64,000 nucleotides of DNA from Clostridia bacterium (lineage in GTDB: Bacteria; Bacillota; Clostridia; Oscillospirales; CAG-272): the NCBI GenBank assembly GCA_017456005.1, contig JAFTLJ010000090.1, positions 29,295-93,294 on the forward strand, read 5' to 3'. Position 1 is the stretch's first letter, and every line of letters starts with the position of its first letter. The position numbers and the translations under genes were made by a program. The notes beneath the pieces are model-generated. The model was not told the origin of the DNA and made no database searches. It was given only the letters and a program-made list of their open reading frames with translations. Below, one piece after another: positions 51,781-62,398 of this stretch.

Positions 51781-52062
51781 ATGAGCAGAAGCCTTAAAAA
51801 AGGACCTTTCGTTGAAGAAAAACTCTTCGCAAGAGTTGAAGCTATGAACGCAAAGGGCGAAAAGAAGGTAGTTAAAACATGGTCCCGTGCTTCCGTAATA
51901 TTCCCCGAATTCGTTGGTCACACGATTGCGGTTCACGACGGCAGAAAACACGTTCCGGTATATGTAACTGAAGAAATGGTTGGTCACAAACTCGGTGAGT
52001 TTGCTCCCACAAGAACATTCAAAGGTCACGCCGGTTCCAAAACATCCAATAACGGTAAATAA
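51781..52062 (+). CDS. rpsS: Ribosomal protein S19
   Basis: 93 residues: [15 protein letters not shown] and [20 protein letters not shown], standard S19 of the 30S head. GAAGGAGG upstream. Confidence 0.98.
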   Translation: MSRSLKKGPFVEEKLFARVEAMNAKGEKKVVKTWSRASVIFPEFVGHTIAVHDGRKHVPVYVTEEMVGHKLGEFAPTRTFKGHAGSKTSNNGK

Positions 52063-52094
52063 TCTCGCACCAAAGCGAAGGGAGGCAATTTATA

Positions 52095-52433
52095 ATGGAA
52101 TCCAGAGCATATCTTAAATATGCCAGAATATCCCCGCGCAAAGTACAGATAGTGCTTGACCTTATTAGAGGTAAGGATGCGGGAACAGCAATGTCAATTC
52201 TTAAAAACACTCCTAAATCTGCGAGTGAGTATCTTATAAAGCTTTTGAACAGCGCTATCGCAAACGCTGACCACAACTTCCACATGGACGTTAACAAGCT
52301 TTATGTAAGCGAATGCTTCGTTTGCCCCGGCCCCACTCTCAAGAGAATAATGCCCAGAGCAAAAGGCAGTGCAGATAGAATCCTTAAGAGAACAAGCCAC
52401 GTAACACTCGTTCTCAAAGAAAAAGAAGCTTAA
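52095..52433 (+). CDS. rplV: Ribosomal protein L22
   Basis: 112 residues. [18 protein letters not shown] opens it and the tunnel-lining hairpin lies around [20 protein letters not shown]. The macrolide-relevant loop is intact. Confidence 0.98.
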   Translation: MESRAYLKYARISPRKVQIVLDLIRGKDAGTAMSILKNTPKSASEYLIKLLNSAIANADHNFHMDVNKLYVSECFVCPGPTLKRIMPRAKGSADRILKRTSHVTLVLKEKEA

Positions 52434-52451
52434 AGAAGGAGGTAAGTTAAG

Positions 52452-53207
52452 ATGGGTCAGAAAGTTAATCCCCACGGTCTCCGTGTTGGCGTAATTAAAG
52501 ATTGGGATTCGAGATGGTTCGCTAAAGACGAAGTTTTCGGCGACACACTCGTATCCGACTACAAAATCAGAAAATATCTCAAAGAAAACCTCAAGCTTGC
52601 CGGTGTTCCGAAAATCGAAATCGAACGTAACAATGCGGGCGTTAAAGTCCTCATCCACTGCGCGAAACCCGGTATGGTTATCGGCCGCGGCGGCGTTGAA
52701 ATCGAAAAGCTCCGCGTTAAGCTCGAACAGATGACGGGCAAAGCTGTTGCGGTAAACGTAGCAGAAGTTAAACAGCCCGACCTCGACGCTCAGCTCGTTG
52801 CAGAAAGCATCGCAGCTCAGCTCGAAAAGAGAATCGCATTCCGCCGCGCTATGAAACAGGCTATCGGCAGAACAATGCGTCTTGGTGCTAAAGGTATCAA
52901 GGTTACACTTTCCGGTCGTCTCGGCGGCGCGGAAATCGCAAGAAGCGAACATTATCACGAAGGTACAATTCCGCTTCAGACACTTCGTGCGGACATTGAT
53001 TACGGTTTCGCAGAAGCAGACACAACTTACGGTAAAATCGGCGTTAAGACTTGGATCTACAAAGGCGAAGTTCTTGCCGACAAGAAGTTGAACGCTTCCG
53101 CTCCCGCTGAAAAGCCTCGCGACTCCAGAAGAGATAACCGCGACAACAACCGTCGCAGACATTCTCAGGGTCAGAGACGTACCAGAGAAGAAGGAGGCAG
53201 AAAATAA
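52452..53207 (+). CDS. rpsC: Ribosomal protein S3
   Basis: 251 residues. The KH domain is seen at [20 protein letters not shown]. The C-terminal 35 residues are a basic, Arg-rich extension ([20 protein letters not shown]) longer than in Bacillus S3. S3 forms part of the mRNA entry site with S4 and S5. rplP follows after one base. Confidence 0.98.
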   Translation: MGQKVNPHGLRVGVIKDWDSRWFAKDEVFGDTLVSDYKIRKYLKENLKLAGVPKIEIERNNAGVKVLIHCAKPGMVIGRGGVEIEKLRVKLEQMTGKAVAVNVAEVKQPDLDAQLVAESIAAQLEKRIAFRRAMKQAIGRTMRLGAKGIKVTLSGRLGGAEIARSEHYHEGTIPLQTLRADIDYGFAEADTTYGKIGVKTWIYKGEVLADKKLNASAPAEKPRDSRRDNRDNNRRRHSQGQRRTREEGGRK

Positions 53208-53208
53208 T

Positions 53209-53628
53209 ATGTTAATGCCTAAAAGAGTTAAATACCGTCGCGTTCACCGCGGCAGACTCACGGGTAAGGCTTACAGAGGCAATACTATCACATACGGTCA
53301 GTACGGTCTCGTAGCTACAGAACCCGCTTGGATCACAAGCAACCAGATCGAAGCAGCTCGTATTGCTATGACACGTTACATCAAACGTGGCGGTCAGGTT
53401 TGGATCAAAGTGTTCCCCGATAAACCGATCACAGAAAAACCTGCTGAAACTCGAATGGGTTCCGGTAAAGGTTCTCCCGAATACTGGGTAGCGGTTGTTA
53501 AACCGGGCAAAGTTATGTTTGAAATGGGCGGCGTTGATGTTGAAGTTGCTAAAGAAGCTATGCGTCTTGCATCTCACAAGCTCCCCATCAAATGTAAATT
53601 CGTAGTAAAAGACGCAGAGGAGGAATAA
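53209..53628 (+). CDS. rplP: Ribosomal protein L16
   Basis: 139 residues: [19 protein letters not shown], the tRNA-contacting loop with [20 protein letters not shown], and [19 protein letters not shown]. It contacts A-site tRNA and is the last step of 50S maturation. Confidence 0.98.
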   Translation: MLMPKRVKYRRVHRGRLTGKAYRGNTITYGQYGLVATEPAWITSNQIEAARIAMTRYIKRGGQVWIKVFPDKPITEKPAETRMGSGKGSPEYWVAVVKPGKVMFEMGGVDVEVAKEAMRLASHKLPIKCKFVVKDAEEE

Positions 53629-53632
53629 TACA

Positions 53633-53824
53633 GTGAAAGCTACTGAACTCAGAAAAATGACTTCCGCTGAACTCACCTCTAAGCTCAAAGAACTCAAGAG
53701 CGAACTTTTCAATCTTCGCTTCCAGAATGCAATCAACCAGCTTGAAAACCCCCACAAGATCACGGAAGTAAAGCACGATATTGCAAGAGTTATGACTGTT
53801 CTTCGTGAGAAGAACGCTGAATAA
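53633..53824 (+). CDS. rpmC: Ribosomal protein L29
   Basis: 63 residues from a GTG at 53633 with GAGGAGG upstream. Two-helix protein: [20 protein letters not shown] and [20 protein letters not shown]. It lies near the tunnel exit. Confidence 0.97.
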   Translation: MKATELRKMTSAELTSKLKELKSELFNLRFQNAINQLENPHKITEVKHDIARVMTVLREKNAE

Positions 53825-53846
53825 GCTGTAAGAGAGGAGAAAAGTC

Positions 53847-54107
53847 ATGGAAGCTACAAGAAATTTGAGAAAGACCAGAGTAGGTATGGTTGTTTCCGAT
53901 AAAATGGACAAGACAATCGTAGTTGCTGTCGTTGATAACGTTAAGCACCCGAAATACGGAAAAATTCTTAAAAGAACAACAAAATTCAAAGCGCATGATG
54001 AAAACAATGAATGCGTAGTAGGCGACAAAGTTAAAATTATGGAAACAAGACCTCTTTCTAAAGACAAGAGATGGAGACTTGTTGAAATCATCGAAAAAGC
54101 AAAATAA
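53847..54107 (+). CDS. rpsQ: Ribosomal protein S17
   Basis: 86 residues. [20 protein letters not shown] and the OB-fold end [17 protein letters not shown] are typical. It binds 16S rRNA early in assembly. Confidence 0.98.
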   Translation: MEATRNLRKTRVGMVVSDKMDKTIVVAVVDNVKHPKYGKILKRTTKFKAHDENNECVVGDKVKIMETRPLSKDKRWRLVEIIEKAK

Positions 54108-54115
54108 TTTCATTA

Positions 54116-54144
54116 CGCACGGCGGCGCGGCGTAAGTCCGTGCG
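54116..54144 (+). promoter_or_regulatory. Hairpin between rpsQ and rplN
   Basis: CGCACGG (54116-54122) pairs with CCGTGCG (54138-54144) around a GC-rich 15-base loop. No T-run follows, so it is more likely a processing or stability element than a terminator. Confidence 0.5.
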
Positions 54145-54170
54145 GTGTGAAAGTTTAGGAGGAAAGCACA

Positions 54171-54539
54171 GTGATACAACAGCAATCACTTATGAAAGTT
54201 GCCGACAATACCGGCGCAAAAGAACTTATGTGTATTCGTGTGCTCGGCGGTAGCGGCAGAAGATATGCCAACATCGGAGATGTAGTTGTTGCCTGCGTTA
54301 AAAAGGCGGCAGCCGGCGGTACTGTTAAAAAAGGTGAAGTTGTTAAAGCGGTTATCGTACGTTCTGTAAAAGGCGTACACCGCGCAGACGGCTCCTACCT
54401 CAAGTTTGACGAAAATGCAGCTGTTATCATCAGAGATGATAACACACCCAGAGGCACTCGTATATTTGGACCCGTAGCAAGAGAGCTCCGTGAGAAAGAT
54501 TACCTTAAAATCCTTTCTCTCGCTCCCGAAGTACTTTAA
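54171..54539 (+). CDS. rplN: Ribosomal protein L14
   Basis: 122 residues from a GTG at 54171 (TAGGAGG upstream). [20 protein letters not shown] and [20 protein letters not shown] are family blocks. It forms an intersubunit bridge. Confidence 0.98.
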   Translation: MIQQQSLMKVADNTGAKELMCIRVLGGSGRRYANIGDVVVACVKKAAAGGTVKKGEVVKAVIVRSVKGVHRADGSYLKFDENAAVIIRDDNTPRGTRIFGPVARELREKDYLKILSLAPEVL

Positions 54540-54554
54540 TGGAGGAATCGTGAA

Positions 54555-54869
54555 ATGAAAACAGTTCATATCAAAAAAGATGATACCGTTATCGTAATTT
54601 CCGGCGACGACAAAGGCACAAAAGGCAAAGTAATCGCGGTATCTCCCGAAGAAGGCAAAGCCATTGTAGAAGGCGTTAACGTACAGAAAAAGCACGTTAA
54701 ACCCCGCAAACAGGGCGAAGAAGGCGGTATCCTTGATGTAGAAGGCGCAGTTTACACATCTAAACTTCAGCTCTTCTGCTCCAACTGCGATAAAGGCGTT
54801 CGCGTTGGTTACAAAACAGAAAACAACAAAAAAATCCGCGTTTGCACAAAATGCGGTAAAGAAATTTAA
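54555..54869 (+). CDS. rplX: Ribosomal protein L24
   Basis: 104 residues. A KOW motif is at VIVISGDDKGTKGKVIAVSP. The C-terminus has CSNCDKGVRVGYKTEN and CTKCGKE, a zinc-ribbon-like pair. It starts 50S assembly. Confidence 0.98.
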   Translation: MKTVHIKKDDTVIVISGDDKGTKGKVIAVSPEEGKAIVEGVNVQKKHVKPRKQGEEGGILDVEGAVYTSKLQLFCSNCDKGVRVGYKTENNKKIRVCTKCGKEI

Positions 54870-54886
54870 TGCGGAGGTAAAGAACA

Positions 54887-55426
54887 ATGGCTAGACTTAA
54901 AGAATTTTACACGGCTGAAGTTGCTCCCGCGTTGATGAAGAAATTTGGTTACAAGAGCCCGATGCAGATTCCGCGTTTTGATAAAATCGTTATCAACGTA
55001 GGTGCAGGCGAAGCAAAAGATAACGCAAAAGCTATCGATGCTATTATGGCAGACCTCGCAACGATCACAGGTCAGAAACCCGTTCCCACGTTTGCGAAAA
55101 AGTCTGTTGCTAACTTTAAGCTCAGAAAAGGCATGAAGATCGGCGTTAAAGTTACACTCCGCGGCGAGAAAATGTATGAGTTTATGGATAGACTCTTCAA
55201 CGTAGCTCTCCCTCGTGTACGTGACTTCAAGGGTATCAACCCCAACGCATTCGACGGTCGCGGCAACTACTCTCTCGGCCTTAAAGAACAGCTTATATTC
55301 CCCGAAATCGATTACGATAAAGTTGACAAGGTTCGCGGTATGGACATCGTGTTCGTAACGACAGCACCTAACGACGAAGAAGCAAAAGAGCTCCTCAAAC
55401 TCATGGGCGCTCCCTTTGCTAGATGA
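54887..55426 (+). CDS. rplE: Ribosomal protein L5
   Basis: 179 residues with [20 protein letters not shown] and [20 protein letters not shown]. It binds 5S rRNA and contacts P-site tRNA. Confidence 0.98.
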   Translation: MARLKEFYTAEVAPALMKKFGYKSPMQIPRFDKIVINVGAGEAKDNAKAIDAIMADLATITGQKPVPTFAKKSVANFKLRKGMKIGVKVTLRGEKMYEFMDRLFNVALPRVRDFKGINPNAFDGRGNYSLGLKEQLIFPEIDYDKVDKVRGMDIVFVTTAPNDEEAKELLKLMGAPFAR

Positions 55427-55442
55427 CGGAGGAGAATGAATT

Positions 55443-55628
55443 ATGGCAAAATTGGCAATGAAGCTCAAACAGCAGAAACCCCAGAAGTATTCCACAAGAG
55501 AATACACAAGATGCAAGATCTGCGGTAGACCCCACGGTTACCTCCGCAAATTCGGCATCTGCCGTATCTGCTTCCGCGAGCTCGCATACAAAGGTCAGAT
55601 TCCCGGCGTAAAGAAATCCAGCTGGTAA
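55443..55628 (+). CDS. rpsN: Ribosomal protein S14, zinc-binding type
   Basis: 61 residues with two pairs CKIC and CRIC, the zinc (C+) form usual in this place in Firmicutes. The end [11 protein letters not shown] is invariant. It belongs to the 30S head. Confidence 0.97.
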   Translation: MAKLAMKLKQQKPQKYSTREYTRCKICGRPHGYLRKFGICRICFRELAYKGQIPGVKKSSW

Positions 55629-55791
55629 TCACAAATTAAAAACAAAAGCTCCAATCTTACCGGAAGGAAAACGAAAGTTTTAACCACCGATATGCCGCCG
55701 AGCGAAAGCTCGGCAGCAAGGATTAAGCCATAGGGAAGGGCACTTCCCGCAACTTTAAAAAACTTGCAAAATTATAAAGGAGAAATTTAAA
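55629..55791 (+). promoter_or_regulatory. Structured 163-base gap between rpsN and rpsH
   Basis: No gene is here. It has a GCCGAGC-GAAA-GCTCGGC hairpin with a GNRA loop (55697-55714) and a GGGAAG-GGCA-CTTCCC hairpin (55733-55748), then an AAAGGAG site for rpsH. No promoter is clear. It is the longest break in the spc part of the operon, and may be a control or processing region. Confidence 0.5.
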
Positions 55792-56190
55792 ATGCAGATT
55801 TCAGACGTAATTGCTGATATGCTCACACGTATCAGAAACGCTAACAATGCAAAACACGAAACAGTCGATGTTCCTGCATCCGGCGTGAAAAAAGCTATTG
55901 CTGATATCCTCGTTGAAGAAGGATACATCAAAGGCTACCAGATCATTGAAGACGGCAAACAGGGTATCATAAGAATCACTCTTAAGTATGGCCGCGGCAA
56001 AGAAAAAACAATCCAGGGCTTGCGCAGAATCTCCAAACCCGGTCTTCGTATCTACTCTAACTGCGAAGATCTTCCCAGAGTTATGAACGGCCTCGGCATT
56101 GCAATCATTTCCACATCCAAGGGCATTATGACAGACAGCAAGGCTCGCAGCCTTAATGTCGGCGGTGAAGTCCTTGCGTTCGTATGGTAA
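55792..56190 (+). CDS. rpsH: Ribosomal protein S8
   Basis: 132 residues: [20 protein letters not shown] and [19 protein letters not shown]8 regulates the spc operon in E. coli; here it has its own structured leader. Confidence 0.98.
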   Translation: MQISDVIADMLTRIRNANNAKHETVDVPASGVKKAIADILVEEGYIKGYQIIEDGKQGIIRITLKYGRGKEKTIQGLRRISKPGLRIYSNCEDLPRVMNGLGIAIISTSKGIMTDSKARSLNVGGEVLAFVW

Positions 56191-56208
56191 TCAGGGAGGT
56201 AAGTTGAA

Positions 56209-56745
56209 ATGTCCAGAATAGGCAGAAAAGAAATTACTGTTCCCGCAGGCGTTACCGTTACAATGAACGGCCACGTTATCACAGTTAAAGGCCCCAAAGG
56301 CACACTTGAACGTGAACTTCACAGAAATATGCTCGTTACAGTTGAAGGCAACACTGTTAAAGTTGAACGCCCCAACGACGACAAAATGAACCGTTCTCTC
56401 CACGGTCTTACACGTTCTCTTATCGCTAATATGGTTGTAGGTGTAACAGAAGGTTACTCCAAGAAGCTCGAAATCGTAGGCGTTGGTTACAAAGCTGCAA
56501 AGAGCGGCAAATCCCTCGTCCTCAACCTCGGTCATTCTCACACAATCACATTCAATGAAGATGAAAACATCACATTTGAAGTACCCGATTCCAACACGAT
56601 CATCGTAAAAGGCTACGACAAGCAGCTCGTTGGTGCTATCGCAGCTCAGATCCGCGAAAAGAGACCGCCTGAACCGTACCTCGGCAAAGGTGTTAAATAT
56701 GAAGGCGAACACATTCGCCGCAAAGCCGGCAAAACCGGTAAATAA
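56209..56745 (+). CDS. rplF: Ribosomal protein L6
   Basis: 178 residues, [17 protein letters not shown] at the start and [20 protein letters not shown] at the end. It binds 23S rRNA near the sarcin-ricin loop. Confidence 0.98.
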   Translation: MSRIGRKEITVPAGVTVTMNGHVITVKGPKGTLERELHRNMLVTVEGNTVKVERPNDDKMNRSLHGLTRSLIANMVVGVTEGYSKKLEIVGVGYKAAKSGKSLVLNLGHSHTITFNEDENITFEVPDSNTIIVKGYDKQLVGAIAAQIREKRPPEPYLGKGVKYEGEHIRRKAGKTGK

Positions 56746-56763
56746 TGAAAGGAGTGGAGAATC

Positions 56764-57123
56764 ATGGTATCTAGAAGAGACGTTAACGAGCTCAGACTTG
56801 CTCGTCACAAAAAAGTTCGTGCGAAAATCTCCGGAACAGCAGAAAGACCCCGTCTTTGTGTTTATCGTTCCCTTGCACACATTCGCGCACAGGTTATCGA
56901 CGATACAAAGGGTGTAACTCTTGTATCCGCATCCACCCTTGAAAAAGCATTTACCGGCAACGGTGGAAACAAAGAAGCAGCAAGAGCTATCGGTAAGCTT
57001 ATCGCAGAACGCGCACTCGAAGCAGGCATCACAACTGTTGTATTCGACCGCGGCGGTTATGTTTACACAGGTAGAGTAAAAGAACTTGCAGACGGCGCCC
57101 GCGAAGGCGGCCTCAAATTCTGA
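56764..57123 (+). CDS. rplR: Ribosomal protein L18
   Basis: 119 residues with [20 protein letters not shown] and [20 protein letters not shown]. It binds 5S rRNA with L5. Confidence 0.98.
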   Translation: MVSRRDVNELRLARHKKVRAKISGTAERPRLCVYRSLAHIRAQVIDDTKGVTLVSASTLEKAFTGNGGNKEAARAIGKLIAERALEAGITTVVFDRGGYVYTGRVKELADGAREGGLKF

Positions 57124-57137
57124 GGAGGAGGAATAAC

Positions 57138-57635
57138 ATGGCAAAAATTATTGATCCCGCAACACTTGACCTTCAGGAAAGAACTGTTGCGACAAACCGT
57201 GTTTCCAAAACCGTAAAGGGTGGTCGTATCGCACGCCAGACTGCAATCATGGTTGTAGGCGACGGCAATGGTCACGTTGGCTACGGTCTTGGAAAAGCAT
57301 CCGAATATCCCGAAGCAATCCGCAAAGGTATCGAAGATGCAAAGAAAAACTTGATTGAAGTTGCTATTAAAGACAACACAATTCCCCACGAAGTAATCGG
57401 TGAATTCGGCGCAGCAAGAGTTCTTCTCAAACCCGCCGCACCCGGTACAGGTATCATCGCAGGTGGTGCTGTTCGTGCTATCGTTGAAATGGCCGGCATT
57501 AAAGACATTCGTGCTAAATGCCTCCGTTCCAGCAACCCCACAAACGTTGTAAAAGCTACGTTTGAAGGCCTCAAGGCTCTCCGTACAGCTGAACAGGTTG
57601 CAGCAATGCGCGGCCTTAACAAAAAAGATAACTGA
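57138..57635 (+). CDS. rpsE: Ribosomal protein S5
   Basis: 165 residues, [20 protein letters not shown] then [20 protein letters not shown]. It takes part in decoding accuracy and mRNA unwinding. Confidence 0.98.
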   Translation: MAKIIDPATLDLQERTVATNRVSKTVKGGRIARQTAIMVVGDGNGHVGYGLGKASEYPEAIRKGIEDAKKNLIEVAIKDNTIPHEVIGEFGAARVLLKPAAPGTGIIAGGAVRAIVEMAGIKDIRAKCLRSSNPTNVVKATFEGLKALRTAEQVAAMRGLNKKDN

Positions 57636-57649
57636 GGAGGCACAGAACA

Positions 57650-57829
57650 ATGGAAAAGATTAAAGTAACTCTTGTTCGCAGCCTTATCGGCGGTTCCCCC
57701 AAACAGAAAGCAACTGCGAAAGCCCTCGGTCTTTCTAAGATTGGCGATGCTACTATCCAGAACAACGACGCTTCCGTTTTGGGAAAAGTTAATAAAATAT
57801 CTCACCTTGTCAAGGTAGAAAACGTTTAA
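57650..57829 (+). CDS. rpmD: Ribosomal protein L30
   Basis: 59 residues. MEKIKVTLVRSLIGGSPKQK and SVLGKVNKISHLVKVENV are clear L30. The start has GAGGAGG upstream. Its place between S5 and L15 is invariant in Firmicutes. Confidence 0.97.
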   Translation: MEKIKVTLVRSLIGGSPKQKATAKALGLSKIGDATIQNNDASVLGKVNKISHLVKVENV

Positions 57830-57881
57830 TCAATAAATTAAATTGATTACAAATATTACAATGTAAGGAGGATAACCCAAA

Positions 57882-58325
57882 ATGAAGCTTCATGAACTTG
57901 CTCCGGCAGCAGGCTCTACAAAGGAAAACTTCCGCAAAGGTAGAGGCGCTGGCTCCGGTAACGGTAAAACAGCAGGCAAAGGCCACAAAGGTCAGAATGC
58001 TCGTTCCGGCGGCGGTGTTCGCCCCGGTTTTGAAGGCGGCCAGATCCCGCTTTCCAGAAGACTTCCTAAAAGAGGTTTCAATAACGTATTCGCTAAAGAA
58101 TATGCTATTGTAAATGTTGAAACAATCAATGGCGCATTTGAAGACGGCGCTGTTGTAAACGCTGAAACACTTATCGAAAAAGGTGTTGTTAAAAAACTCC
58201 TCGATGGTGTTAAGGTGCTCGGCCGCGGCGAAATCACAAAGAAAGTAACTGTTCAGGCAACCATCTTCTCTGCTTCTGCTAAAGAGAAAATCGAAGCAGC
58301 AGGCGGAAAGTGCGAGGTGGTATAA
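57882..58325 (+). CDS. rplO: Ribosomal protein L15
   Basis: 147 residues. [20 protein letters not shown], with the Gly-rich basic arm [18 protein letters not shown]. Late-assembling 50S protein. Confidence 0.98.
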   Translation: MKLHELAPAAGSTKENFRKGRGAGSGNGKTAGKGHKGQNARSGGGVRPGFEGGQIPLSRRLPKRGFNNVFAKEYAIVNVETINGAFEDGAVVNAETLIEKGVVKKLLDGVKVLGRGEITKKVTVQATIFSASAKEKIEAAGGKCEVV

Positions 58326-58326
58326 C

Positions 58327-59646
58327 GTGTTCAAGACGCTCAGAAACGCATGGAAAATAAGCGAGATTCGCTCTAAAATCCTTTTCACGCTCTTGATCAT
58401 TGCGTTGTACCGTATCGGTGTAGCAATACCCGTACCTTTTGTAGACTACGCACAGCTCTTGAATGTATCCGCTTCGATGACACAGGGTATTTTCCAATAC
58501 CTCAATATCCTCTCCGGCGATGCATTCGCACAATCCACACTTTTTGCGCTTTCTGTAACACCTTACATTAACGCGCAGATCATCATTCAGCTTCTCACAG
58601 TTGCTATTCCCGCTCTCGAAAGAATGTCCAAAGACGGCGAAGCAGGCAGAAAGAAGATCGATAAGATCACTCGTATCGCTACGATCATTCTCGCTATTAT
58701 CACGTCCATCGGTTACTTCTTCTTGCTCGACAGCTACCACCTTATCGCGCCTACAGGCACACATATCGTGTTCAAGGCTATCATAATGGTTGCTTGCTTT
58801 ACAGCAGGTTCCGCGCTCATCATGTGGCTCGGTGAAAAGATCGACGAGCAGGGCATCGGCAACGGTATCTCTATGATACTTTTCGCGAATATCGTATCCG
58901 GTATTCCTTCTATCGCAACAACTCAGGTTGCAATGCTCCAGGCCAGCAAAATCCACGTTGCACTCCAGTGGGTGCTCGGTATTCTCACACTCCTCATCGT
59001 AGTTGCATCTCTCGTATTTGTAACATATATGTCCGATGCGGAAAGAAGAATTCCCGTTCAGTATGCTAAAAAAGTTGTAGGCCGTAAGATGTATGGCGGT
59101 CAGAACTCCAACCTCCCGATCAAACTCAATATGTCCGGTGTTATGCCGATCATCTTTGCAAGCACGATCGTATCTTTTGTTCCTACAATCCTTTACTTCA
59201 TAGAAAGATTTGCAGGCGCGTTCAAAGAAGGCTCTTTCTGGTATGTAGTTAAGCACTTGTTCGATTCTACAAGCCCTGTTTACATCATACTCCTCTTTGT
59301 TCTTATTATAGCATTTGCTTACTTCTATATTTCTATTTCCTTTAACCCCGTTGAGGTTTCCAACAACCTTATGCAGCAGGGCGGCTTTATCCCCGGTATT
59401 CGTCCCGGCAAGCCTACTGCACAGTATATCAAAAAGGTTCTCAACAAGATAATCCTTATGGGAGCATTCTTCCTCGGCATTATCGCTTGCGTTCCGCTTA
59501 TACTCAACGCAGTATCCAACGGTCTTCTCGGCGCTGTTTCCTTCAGCGGTTCCACACTTCTTATCGTAGTTGGTGTAATCCTTGAAACAGTACGCGAGTT
59601 GGAAGCTCAGATGACAATGCGTCATTACAAAGGCTTCCTTGAATAA
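58327..59646 (+). CDS. secY: Protein translocase subunit SecY
   Basis: 439 residues from a GTG at 58327, one base after the rplO stop; its ribosome site AGGTGG lies inside rplO. Ten membrane segments. YRIGVAIPVPFVDYAQLL, the FQYLNILSG plug region and NPVEVSNNLMQQGGFIPGI are standard. It forms the translocation channel with SecE and SecG. Confidence 0.98.
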   Translation: MFKTLRNAWKISEIRSKILFTLLIIALYRIGVAIPVPFVDYAQLLNVSASMTQGIFQYLNILSGDAFAQSTLFALSVTPYINAQIIIQLLTVAIPALERMSKDGEAGRKKIDKITRIATIILAIITSIGYFFLLDSYHLIAPTGTHIVFKAIIMVACFTAGSALIMWLGEKIDEQGIGNGISMILFANIVSGIPSIATTQVAMLQASKIHVALQWVLGILTLLIVVASLVFVTYMSDAERRIPVQYAKKVVGRKMYGGQNSNLPIKLNMSGVMPIIFASTIVSFVPTILYFIERFAGAFKEGSFWYVVKHLFDSTSPVYIILLFVLIIAFAYFYISISFNPVEVSNNLMQQGGFIPGIRPGKPTAQYIKKVLNKIILMGAFFLGIIACVPLILNAVSNGLLGAVSFSGSTLLIVVGVILETVRELEAQMTMRHYKGFLE

Positions 59647-59660
59647 ATCAAACATACTTT

Positions 59661-59683
59661 TCACGCCGCATTACGCGGCGTGA
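59661..59683 (+). promoter_or_regulatory. Hairpin between secY and adk
   Basis: TCACGCCGC (59661-59669) pairs with GCGGCGTGA (59675-59683) around a five-base loop. No T-run follows directly, so full termination is unlikely; it may adjust adk expression. Confidence 0.55.
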
Positions 59684-59718
59684 GAAGAAAACCGTTTTAT
59701 TCTTAAGGAGATAATTCT

Positions 59719-60360
59719 ATGAAACTTATGTTTCTTGGCGCCCCCGGTGCCGGCAAAGGAACACAGGCAGAGGTTGTGGCAAAGAATCATTCCATCCCCA
59801 CGATCTCCACAGGTGCTCTCCTTCGCACGGCAATGAAAGAGGGAACAGAGCTTGGCATAAAGGCGAAATCCTTTATCGATGCAGGCAATCTCGTTCCCGA
59901 CGATGTCGTTATAGGCATCATAAAAGAACGTCTTGCAGAAGACGATTGCAAAAACGGTTTCATTCTTGATGGCTTCCCGAGAACGGTGCCCCAGGCAGAA
60001 GCTCTCGACGCGATGAACATCAATATGGACCTTGTTATAAGCATTGAGGTTTCCGATGAAGCTATCATCAAGCGCATGAGCGGCAGAAGACTTTGCGGCG
60101 AATGCGGCGCTTCTTACCACACGGTATACATCCCCACTAAAGTGGAAGGTATCTGTGACGTGTGCGGCGGCAAACTTATAATGCGCGCAGATGATAAACC
60201 CGAAACGGTTATTTCCAGACTCGGTGTTTACCACGAACAGACAGAACCGCTTAAGGATTACTACTCCGCACGCGGTAAACTCGTTCTCGTAGACGGCACG
60301 GATACTATAGAAAATATCACAGCCGAGATCGAGAAAAAGCTTGAAGCAGTAGAAGGTTAA
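59719..60360 (+). CDS. adk: Adenylate kinase
   Basis: 213 residues: P-loop FLGAPGAGKGTQAE, DGFPRTVPQAEAL, and a lid with CGEC and CDVC zinc ligands, the Gram-positive form. It interconverts AMP, ATP and ADP. AAGGAG before the ATG. Confidence 0.98.
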   Translation: MKLMFLGAPGAGKGTQAEVVAKNHSIPTISTGALLRTAMKEGTELGIKAKSFIDAGNLVPDDVVIGIIKERLAEDDCKNGFILDGFPRTVPQAEALDAMNINMDLVISIEVSDEAIIKRMSGRRLCGECGASYHTVYIPTKVEGICDVCGGKLIMRADDKPETVISRLGVYHEQTEPLKDYYSARGKLVLVDGTDTIENITAEIEKKLEAVEG

Positions 60361-60365
60361 TTCTC

Positions 60366-61121
60366 ATGATTCAGGTGAAAAACAGCGAACAAGTGGCTAT
60401 AATGCGCAAGGCGGGCCGCATAACCGGCGAGGCTTTGCTCAAAGCAGCAGAGAATATCAGAGAGGGCATAAGCACCTATGAGCTCGATAAGATCATACAC
60501 GATTATATCGTAAAAAGCGGCGCAAAACCTTCTTTTCTCGGCTACGGTGGGTTCCCCGCAAGCGCGTGCATAAGCCTTAACGATGAAATTATTCACGGTA
60601 TACCCCGTAAGGATAGATTTCTCGCAGAAGGCGATATAGTCAAAATAGATGTTGGCGCTTACTATAAGGGCTTCCACGGAGATAGCGCAAAGACATTCGG
60701 TGTCGGCAATATCAGCGAAGAAGCAAAACGCTTGATAGATTCCACGAAAGAAGCTTTCCACCGCGGTGCCGCCAAAGCCGTTGCGGGCAACCGCATAGGC
60801 GATATCGGCGCAGCGATTCACGAATACGCTACGGCGCAGGGCTACGGCGTTGTTCGCAGATACGTAGGTCACGGCGTTGGTCACGAGCTTCACGAAGACC
60901 CCGAAGTTCCGAATTTCGGAACAGCCGGAAGAGGCGCACGCCTTTTCCCCGGTATGACTATCGCTATAGAACCTATGATAAATCAGGGCACGTTTGATGT
61001 AAGAGAGCTGAAGGACGGCTGGACAGTCGTAACGGCAGACGGCAAGCTTTCCGCCCATTACGAACACACTGTTCTGATAACGCCCGAAGGCGAGCCTATC
61101 TTGCTCACCGATGTGTCTTAA
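60366..61121 (+). CDS. map: Methionine aminopeptidase, type I
   Basis: 251 residues. Metal ligands are visible: DIVKIDVGAYYKGFHGDSAK (two Asp), GHGVGHELHEDPEVPNFG (His), and IAIEPMINQG and EHTVLIT (Glu). It removes the initiator methionine. It begins five bases after adk. Confidence 0.97.
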   Translation: MIQVKNSEQVAIMRKAGRITGEALLKAAENIREGISTYELDKIIHDYIVKSGAKPSFLGYGGFPASACISLNDEIIHGIPRKDRFLAEGDIVKIDVGAYYKGFHGDSAKTFGVGNISEEAKRLIDSTKEAFHRGAAKAVAGNRIGDIGAAIHEYATAQGYGVVRRYVGHGVGHELHEDPEVPNFGTAGRGARLFPGMTIAIEPMINQGTFDVRELKDGWTVVTADGKLSAHYEHTVLITPEGEPILLTDVS

Positions 61122-61171
61122 GACAGTTTAAGACCAAAAACATTTGTGTAATATTTATGTGAGGTACACTA

Positions 61172-61396
61172 ATGCCAAAGGACGATGTTATAGAATTTGA
61201 AGGTACTGTAGTTGAGGCAATGCCCAACGCTACTTTCAAAGTAAAGCTTCCCAATGAGCATATTGTAACAGCTCAGATCTCGGGTAAGCTCAGAATGAAT
61301 TTCATCAAAATAGTTCCCGGCGATAAAGTAACCGTTGAAGTTTCCATATATGACCTTAACAAAGGCCGTATCACATGGCGTCTTCAGGGTGAATAA
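61172..61396 (+). CDS. infA: Translation initiation factor IF-1
   Basis: 74 residues, a single S1/OB domain: [20 protein letters not shown] and [27 protein letters not shown] is the ribosome site. The KOW-domain gene often found between map and infA in Bacilli and clostridia is missing. Confidence 0.97.
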   Translation: MPKDDVIEFEGTVVEAMPNATFKVKLPNEHIVTAQISGKLRMNFIKIVPGDKVTVEVSIYDLNKGRITWRLQGE

Positions 61397-61454
61397 TCCT
61401 GCCGGTTACAAAACAAATTATTGTCATATCTAATGAAAGGAATGGTCAAGTCAA

Positions 61455-61568
61455 ATGAAAGTAAAACCTTCCGTTAAGAAAATTTGCGATAAATGCAAAA
61501 TTATAAAAAGAAAAGGTCGCGTAATGGTGATCTGCGAAAATCCTAAGCACAAACAGAGACAGGGTTAA
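61455..61568 (+). CDS. rpmJ: Ribosomal protein L36
   Basis: 37 residues: [20 protein letters not shown] and [13 protein letters not shown]. The C-x2-C, C and H zinc ligands mark the C+ form. It has a weak ribosome site (GGAATGG). Confidence 0.97.
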   Translation: MKVKPSVKKICDKCKIIKRKGRVMVICENPKHKQRQG

Positions 61569-61589
61569 CTTACAAGGAGGTGTTTTTAA

Positions 61590-61958
61590 ATGGCACGTAT
61601 AGCAGGTGTAGAACTTCCTAACCAGAAAAGAGTAGAGATCGGTCTTACTTACATTTTCGGTATAGGCAGAAGCACAGCAAATAAGATACTTGAAAAAACA
61701 GGTATCAATCCCGACACACGCTGCAAAGATCTCACAGAAGATGAAGTTTCCAAGCTTCGTGACGAAATCCAGGATTTCCACAAAGTAGAGGGTGACCTTC
61801 GTCGTGACGTTGCTCTTGACATCAAGAGACTCGTTGAGATCGGTTGCTACCGCGGCACAAGACACAGAAAAGGTCTTCCCGTTCGCGGACAGAGAACAAA
61901 AACAAACGCAAGAACAAGAAAAGGTCCCGTAAAGACCATCGCTAATAAGAAGAAATAA
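61590..61958 (+). CDS. rpsM: Ribosomal protein S13
   Basis: 122 residues: [20 protein letters not shown] and [19 protein letters not shown]. It forms a bridge to the 50S subunit. Confidence 0.98.
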   Translation: MARIAGVELPNQKRVEIGLTYIFGIGRSTANKILEKTGINPDTRCKDLTEDEVSKLRDEIQDFHKVEGDLRRDVALDIKRLVEIGCYRGTRHRKGLPVRGQRTKTNARTRKGPVKTIANKKK

Positions 61959-61975
61959 TTAAGGAGTGATAGATA

Positions 61976-62374
61976 ATGGCTAACGCTACAGCAAAAAAAG
62001 TAGTTAAAAGACGCCGCGAACGTAAAAACGTTGAAAAAGGCGTAGCACATATCCGTGCAACTTACAACAATACTATCGTTACTATCACTGATACCGCAGG
62101 CAACGCAATTTCCTGGGGTTCTGCAGGTGAGTTTGGTTTCAAGGGTTCCAGAAAATCTACTCCTTTTGCAGCTCAGACAGTTGCTGAAGCAGCAGCAAAG
62201 ATCGCTGTTGACAACGGTATGAAGACAGTAGAAGTATACGTTAAAGGCCCCGGCCAGGGCAGAGAATCTGCAATCCGCGCACTTCAGACACAGGGTCTTG
62301 AAATCACACTCATTCGTGACGTAACACCGGTTCCGCACAATGGTTGCAGACCGCCTAAAATCAGAAGAGTTTAA
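61976..62374 (+). CDS. rpsK: Ribosomal protein S11
   Basis: 132 residues: [20 protein letters not shown] and [15 protein letters not shown]. It lies in the 30S platform. Confidence 0.98.
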   Translation: MANATAKKVVKRRRERKNVEKGVAHIRATYNNTIVTITDTAGNAISWGSAGEFGFKGSRKSTPFAAQTVAEAAAKIAVDNGMKTVEVYVKGPGQGRESAIRALQTQGLEITLIRDVTPVPHNGCRPPKIRRV

Positions 62375-62398
62375 TTCTAAACAGGAGGTACTGATAAA

